From positions 8,789,193-8,853,192 of the forward strand of contig NC_060235.2 in the NCBI RefSeq assembly GCF_021155775.2: a stretch of DNA of 64,000 nucleotides. Direction: 5' to 3'. The notes beneath the pieces were generated by a model. It saw only the letters and a program-made list of their open reading frames with translations. It did no database searches and was not told the origin of the DNA. Positions 59,142 to 64,000 of the stretch are shown piece after piece. This stretch comes from Neodiprion pinetum (taxonomy: Eukaryota > Arthropoda > Insecta > Hymenoptera > Diprionidae). The stretch's first letter is position 1; each line of letters opens with the position of its first letter. Made by a program: the position numbers and the translations under genes.

Positions 59142-61605
59142 ACAAATAATAAAATACTTTTACCAGATGTGTTTAAAAAAAAGTACATGTATGTTTATAT
59201 ATTTATTGTGCTTAGCAATTGCCGTTTAAAATTACATTAGACAAAGATCATTCTTTGAAGAAGTAATCAAAGTAAAACGTAACATTGATTAAATTTGTCC
59301 CCAAGACTACAAAAATATTTTATATAACTGACTTTATTTTTAAGTAAATATTTATCACGTAATGGAAAAATATTACTTGGCCAACTAACGCGCATCTTCT
59401 AATTATTCGATATGTACTGTTCGCATTCTGATATTCGGATTTTTCCAAGTATACCTAGAGGATGAACAACCATTTCGATCTAATATTGAAGCATTCTCAA
59501 ATGTTCGTGCCTTACACCTAGCTTAGGAATAGAAAAAGTATCGCTTATCATAATTCGCAGTAATTATCTTACATTTGACTGACGAGTTATTAATGCATCA
59601 TAATATACTACACAAATAATTATACAAACAGAAATTTTACACGTATACAGTATCCACACAATATACATTATAATGCTGATCTGTGAATATTTTCATCACT
59701 TTATAGTGGGAGTCCTTAGTAAATTTTTAATGGTGCTTTTCTATAAATCAAATTGTTATGTTGCACGTTGTAACAACATATATATATGTATAAGAAAAAT
59801 GAATATTACCTATTTTGTAATACACTTTCAAGTCAAGTATATTATGTAATATTACTGCTTCGGAAAACTAAACAATTTTACATTATTGTATTAACAAATT
59901 GTTTGAAAAAAAATATATATTATATGTGTAATCTCGAAAACCGACCTGTCTTATTTTCCGTTTTACTTGACCTGGTGTATGAGATAAGTATAATGGAGGG
60001 TAGGTCACGCTTAGAGATAAGCCACCAATAAGAAAAAAAGATAACAGAAAAAAATTGTAGTACCTACATAAATGCGTTATTGCTTGGCGGCCATATAACA
60101 ACTTGAGTATACGTTCCCGCAATACGTTGGTCTGATAAAATGAGTCTACGGTACACACACGTACGCAGAATATTCACTTTCAAGTTACACCATTTAAAAT
60201 CGATATTAAAACTTTCCGAAAAAGCATAGCTAGTATCTTTTTATCTGATAGCAGAGCAATATCCAAACGGTATCTGTCAGGAGTGGCTGATAAGGTATCA
60301 GTTGCGAAGACTGGTAACCAATTTATAGTCATATTACTGTACTCTGCCAAGGAATTCGTGCTCATGTTCTTTTATGGAAAACGTTTTTAGTGTCCAGACA
60401 ACTTAACGTATACTTTTACAACAAGAAAGAAAAACAGGATTTGTATAGTGATTACAGCGTATGGATTATTGTGTTCAAATAAAACTGTAAGTCTACATTT
60501 TTCTGTACGCATCATGTGTTTAAATAAAACCGTAAACTTGCATGTTCTTGTACTTCATCTCACATAAAATTTTTGTACGACTATCTGCACTTATGTCAAC
60601 ATTAAAATTCACTAAAAATCAAATAGAAAATTTGATTCTTTATAATAACAAATTAGTTTCTTCGGACATTGCGCGTGACATGCAAATTTTTCAAGATATA
60701 AACAAGATACCAAAGTTGAATACATATTACCGTTAATTGAATATTATGTTTGACACTTACATTTTTCAATAATACTGTGTATTATGATAACAGTGTGAAA
60801 CGAATATCGAACCAATACATGAATCACCTTTTTTTTCTTCCGTATCTCAATTTTCACTGATTTACCAATGCATTACGAATGAATTACACACAAAGTTCTG
60901 TTGAGTTGATATTATTTCGTAAACTCTTACTGTATTACAAATATGTAAAATGCAAGAATTTCCAAGACGTCAAGTACACACATAAGAATAGGAAGTGAGA
61001 GAATTACAATTGCTCAATGTTTCAATATACTGTAGGTACATGCAGGTAGTAGTTGGAAGGTTCAGTTTGCTTTACTGAAACTGAAGTTACTTTACATTTA
61101 ATTGTTCAATGTACATATTCATGTGCCTCGTTTCTAATAACTTTAAATGGTTCTACGAACTCAGCTCGTTTATAATGAATCATCAGCAGCAAATATATAT
61201 AATCTACCCAGCATTCCTTATAAATCAAACAGTTTGTCTTATCAACTTGAAATACATGCCTCAGTCTTAGCTGCATTCGTATAATTTTTCAAGAAATATG
61301 TACTATATACCTATGTACCCGGTGAACTATGTTGACAGAGCTAGGACAAAGAATGATTTTCTCTTGTGTACATCTCAAGTATGGTAATAATTAACATACA
61401 TATATTCATAGACAAATAAAAAAATAGCCGTATACATATTATATTTAGATGAGTTACCGTCAACTGTGAATCCAATGCAGACAACATAAGACGTCGCATA
61501 CATGATAATACTTGTGCATAACAATAATGAAGAGATGATTCGGACTATGCATAACTGCTGTAAACAAAGAAGTGTCGCATTAATGTGATGAATAAATTTC
61601 CAACG
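59142..61605. other. intergenic, AT-rich
   Basis: Starts with the stck 3' UTR (AATAAA near 59149). No further gene supported. A 64-codon frame at 60542-60736 has no supporting context. Confidence 0.5.
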
Positions 61606-64000
61606 ATGTCATCGTCCCCAGATCACAGCTACAATCGCCTCGATGGAACAGAAAGTATTACAACCAGGTGAGGCCAATTGATGTGCCGTGAAAATAAACT
61701 TTGAGCTATATTCATAACTATCGCTATACGATAAAATTTTATTTTCAGCCTGAGCTAAAGTTACAGAAAAACAATTACTTGAGTCTTATCTGATATGCAC
61801 GTTTTTAAAAGTTGCAACTTTTAATTAAAACTTCGGTATTTCTGATGACAGTGCAGTGTCATTTCGCAGAATTTATGACTAACGCAGAATTGCGATACTT
61901 GCTTCATCATTCTCATGAGAATTCTATTTTTACTTACACTTTAATGTGTTGTATATTTAATTAAAACCTAATGTTCACAGCCTGGACACTGCCAGTCTTC
62001 CGAGACCACTTCCGAGAAATGATTATCTCGCAAAACACAACTCCACATACGTTCCACACAATCGATTGTCTCGATATGCAACGGCACTTACTAATCTGGT
62101 CCCTATTAGGTTCAAAAGGTGTGTTGTCGACAATACATGAAATAACAATAATCTACCTTATGGAATAATTTCACAAATGTATTAAATGTATGCATAAAAA
62201 TATTAATTAGGATGTGTTTTAAAAATTTCAAATAAGTACTTTTCATAATCACCATAGATGACAGAAAGAATTATCGTTACATTAATGTTACAGTCACGAA
62301 TCGCAATACGTTAGCCACGCATTCAATTGAACATAACGTAAAACTAGATTGTTAAATACTGGATGGTCTAAAAACTTCTCATCTGAATGTAACACTAATA
62401 TAAACTACAACATATATTATTCTGCATGTAGAACACCTGGATCAGAATTACCTGTAGATAAAATCGGCCTGTTTTCGAGCGTGTCATTTAGTTGGTTGAA
62501 CGAATACTTATCCGCCGGTTGCAAAAATGGGATGAGAAATAAAGCGTTGCCTACAGCTGCAGCCCAAGATTCATGCCAAATAAATGGCCCCAGGTGAGTA
62601 CAATTTATTTACACTGATCATTTTCAGGTAAATTAATAGGTGTAATCCGACGTCGCTGTCAAGGATGCAGCACTTAATTATTTTATGAGATAAAATTGCG
62701 CAACGCACAAACGTGTATCAGTAATGAACTTACTCGATCCATTAAGAATTACTGTTTGATGTTAGTCATGCATTTTCGACTAACCAGCTGATTCATCTTT
62801 AACACAGATTAGATGGATTATGGCATGCACATGTGGTGGAGCGTGGACAGGCGGGTGCATCGGTACCTCGGATAGCATGGAAATTCGTAAGAACGCGAGT
62901 TTTGATGGCATCTTTCATTTATATGCTGGGCACACTAATTTCTCTTATAGGTCCGGTAAGTCATTTTATATTAGCTATATAGATTTGTCAATCATTGTTA
63001 CATCTGTATGTTTCAGATTTTTCTTCTCCAAGGAATTATTTCAGCTATAGAAGATAGAAATGCAATATACAATAACACCATAAACGGTACAGCTACTATT
63101 CCAAATCATAATTCTTCATCAATTGTGAACAGTTCGTTTAAAAACCATGGTAAAGCGCTAAATGACATGCTGAGTGAATCAGCAACAAAACCATCGGTTG
63201 GCCGAGGAATTATCAACAAATTGCCAGACTCTGTTAAACACTTGATTATGATAGACGAAGCAATTATTTTTTGCAACATCATAGTACTGATTCTTGCTGA
63301 AATAATTTCTTACTTCTTAATTGCGTGGAGTTCAACCCTCAATCTCAGGTGAGTTCCTTGTTAGGAGTAAAACGATATACCTACAAGATTTGCCTTTAAC
63401 ACCATTTTATCAACACTACGCTGAAAAAGTTCATATTACTGGAATTTATTTAAAGAAGTGAATATGTATTGATAGACAGTAATTTTTACTGCTATTCTAT
63501 TACATCAAGATTCTAAGTCAAAGTATTTTGAACTCATCAGAATATGTGTCCACTGATATGCTCTAGGAGCCAGCGTGGATGAAATTCAGATATAGTCAGT
63601 TATTAGTTTATACTTCGTCATATTGTAAATAGATTATCAAAATTTAAAACAACACGTAATAAATGCTCCATCAATTCTCCAATAATATCTCGATACTTAC
63701 GACTAGTTATGTTTATGTAGAACAGCATCACGTTTAAGGTCAGCCTGTTTAGCATTGGTCTATAAAAAGTTGATTCACTCTTCTGTGAGATATCGAGCTT
63801 CAGCATACCAGGTAAATTTAATTTATGGAATAAGAACATAAATTTTCTGTAAAAAAAAAAACTTTTTATGTTAGATGTTACTTTGAAATCTTAAAATCAT
63901 TTTGCTATCATCGCTACACAATAATTAAAAATTTCATTCCAGACGATAACTTACTTTGTCCCGGACAGCGATACTTTGTACGAACTCATCACGAATGGCC
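61606..64000 (+). CDS. ABC transporter subfamily C (ABCC5/MRP-like), N-terminal part
   Basis: Seven exons in phase: 61606-61667 (with start ATG), 61981-62118, 62432-62593, 62808-62955, 63017-63348, 63721-63811 and 63943 to beyond the window. All have GT-AG borders. The first ~330 residues match the order of a short-form ABCC protein: a variable N-terminus, RYATALTNLVPIRFK, the hallmark PVDKIGLFSSVSFSWL, then LWHAHVVERG and AWKFVRTRVLM. A first transmembrane helix, a glycosylation-rich loop (NNT, NGT, NSS) and a second hydrophobic helix follow, then LNLRTASRLRSACLALVYKK of the first membrane domain. Nucleotide-binding domains lie beyond the edge. Such proteins export organic anions or cyclic nucleotides at the plasma membrane; the substrate here is unknown. 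Closest by eye to ABCC5. Confidence 0.9.

Overview
This is eukaryotic, AT-rich nuclear DNA, almost certainly from an insect: it has spliced genes with GT-AG introns, an arthropod-type 5S rRNA sequence, a PINCH/steamer-duck gene closest to insect orthologues, a Jockey-type non-LTR retrotransposon, and many short inverted-repeat elements (MITEs and foldbacks). A hymenopteran such as a sawfly is plausible, but the sequence alone does not prove the order.

Layout. Bases 2-100 look like the 3' end of an unidentified + strand gene. A minus-strand gene of unknown function has convincing exons at 42.37-42.21, 32.2, 31.6 and 0.88 kb whose reading phases fit together. Its last visible intron (875 to 31408) would contain a whole 5S rDNA locus. 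That locus (8035-27239) has two oppositely oriented arms. The left arm (8.0-14.9 kb, minus strand) holds six old, diverged copies: one is internally deleted and two are split by retrotransposition. The right arm (17.42-27.24 kb, plus strand) holds 22 copies with units of about 460-462 bp, and much of it is a four-unit higher-order repeat of 1846 bp. About 2.5 kb of unrelated repeat-rich DNA separates the arms, which would be transcribed away from each other.

The most interesting object is a near-complete 4.4 kb Jockey-clade non-LTR element (8509-12912, minus strand). It sits exactly inside a 5S gene with a 12 bp target duplication of 5S nt 29-40. A second, poly(A)-tailed insertion lies in another 5S copy, with an 18 bp duplication of nt 22-39. 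The two upstream junctions are one base apart. This suggests a 5S-specific Jockey-type element or an endonuclease hot spot in the 5S gene.

From 27.3 to 53.2 kb the window is mostly intron or intergenic DNA full of foldback elements. One has a clear 10 bp target duplication (36884-37529), and a dense nested cluster lies at 51.4-53.15 kb. The right end is gene-bearing on the + strand: an uncharacterised 137-codon ORF (56219), the complete five-LIM-domain gene stck/PINCH (56703-59141, six coding exons), and the first seven coding exons of an ABCC-family ABC transporter (61606 to the window end). No tRNA genes, CRISPR arrays or bacterial features were seen.
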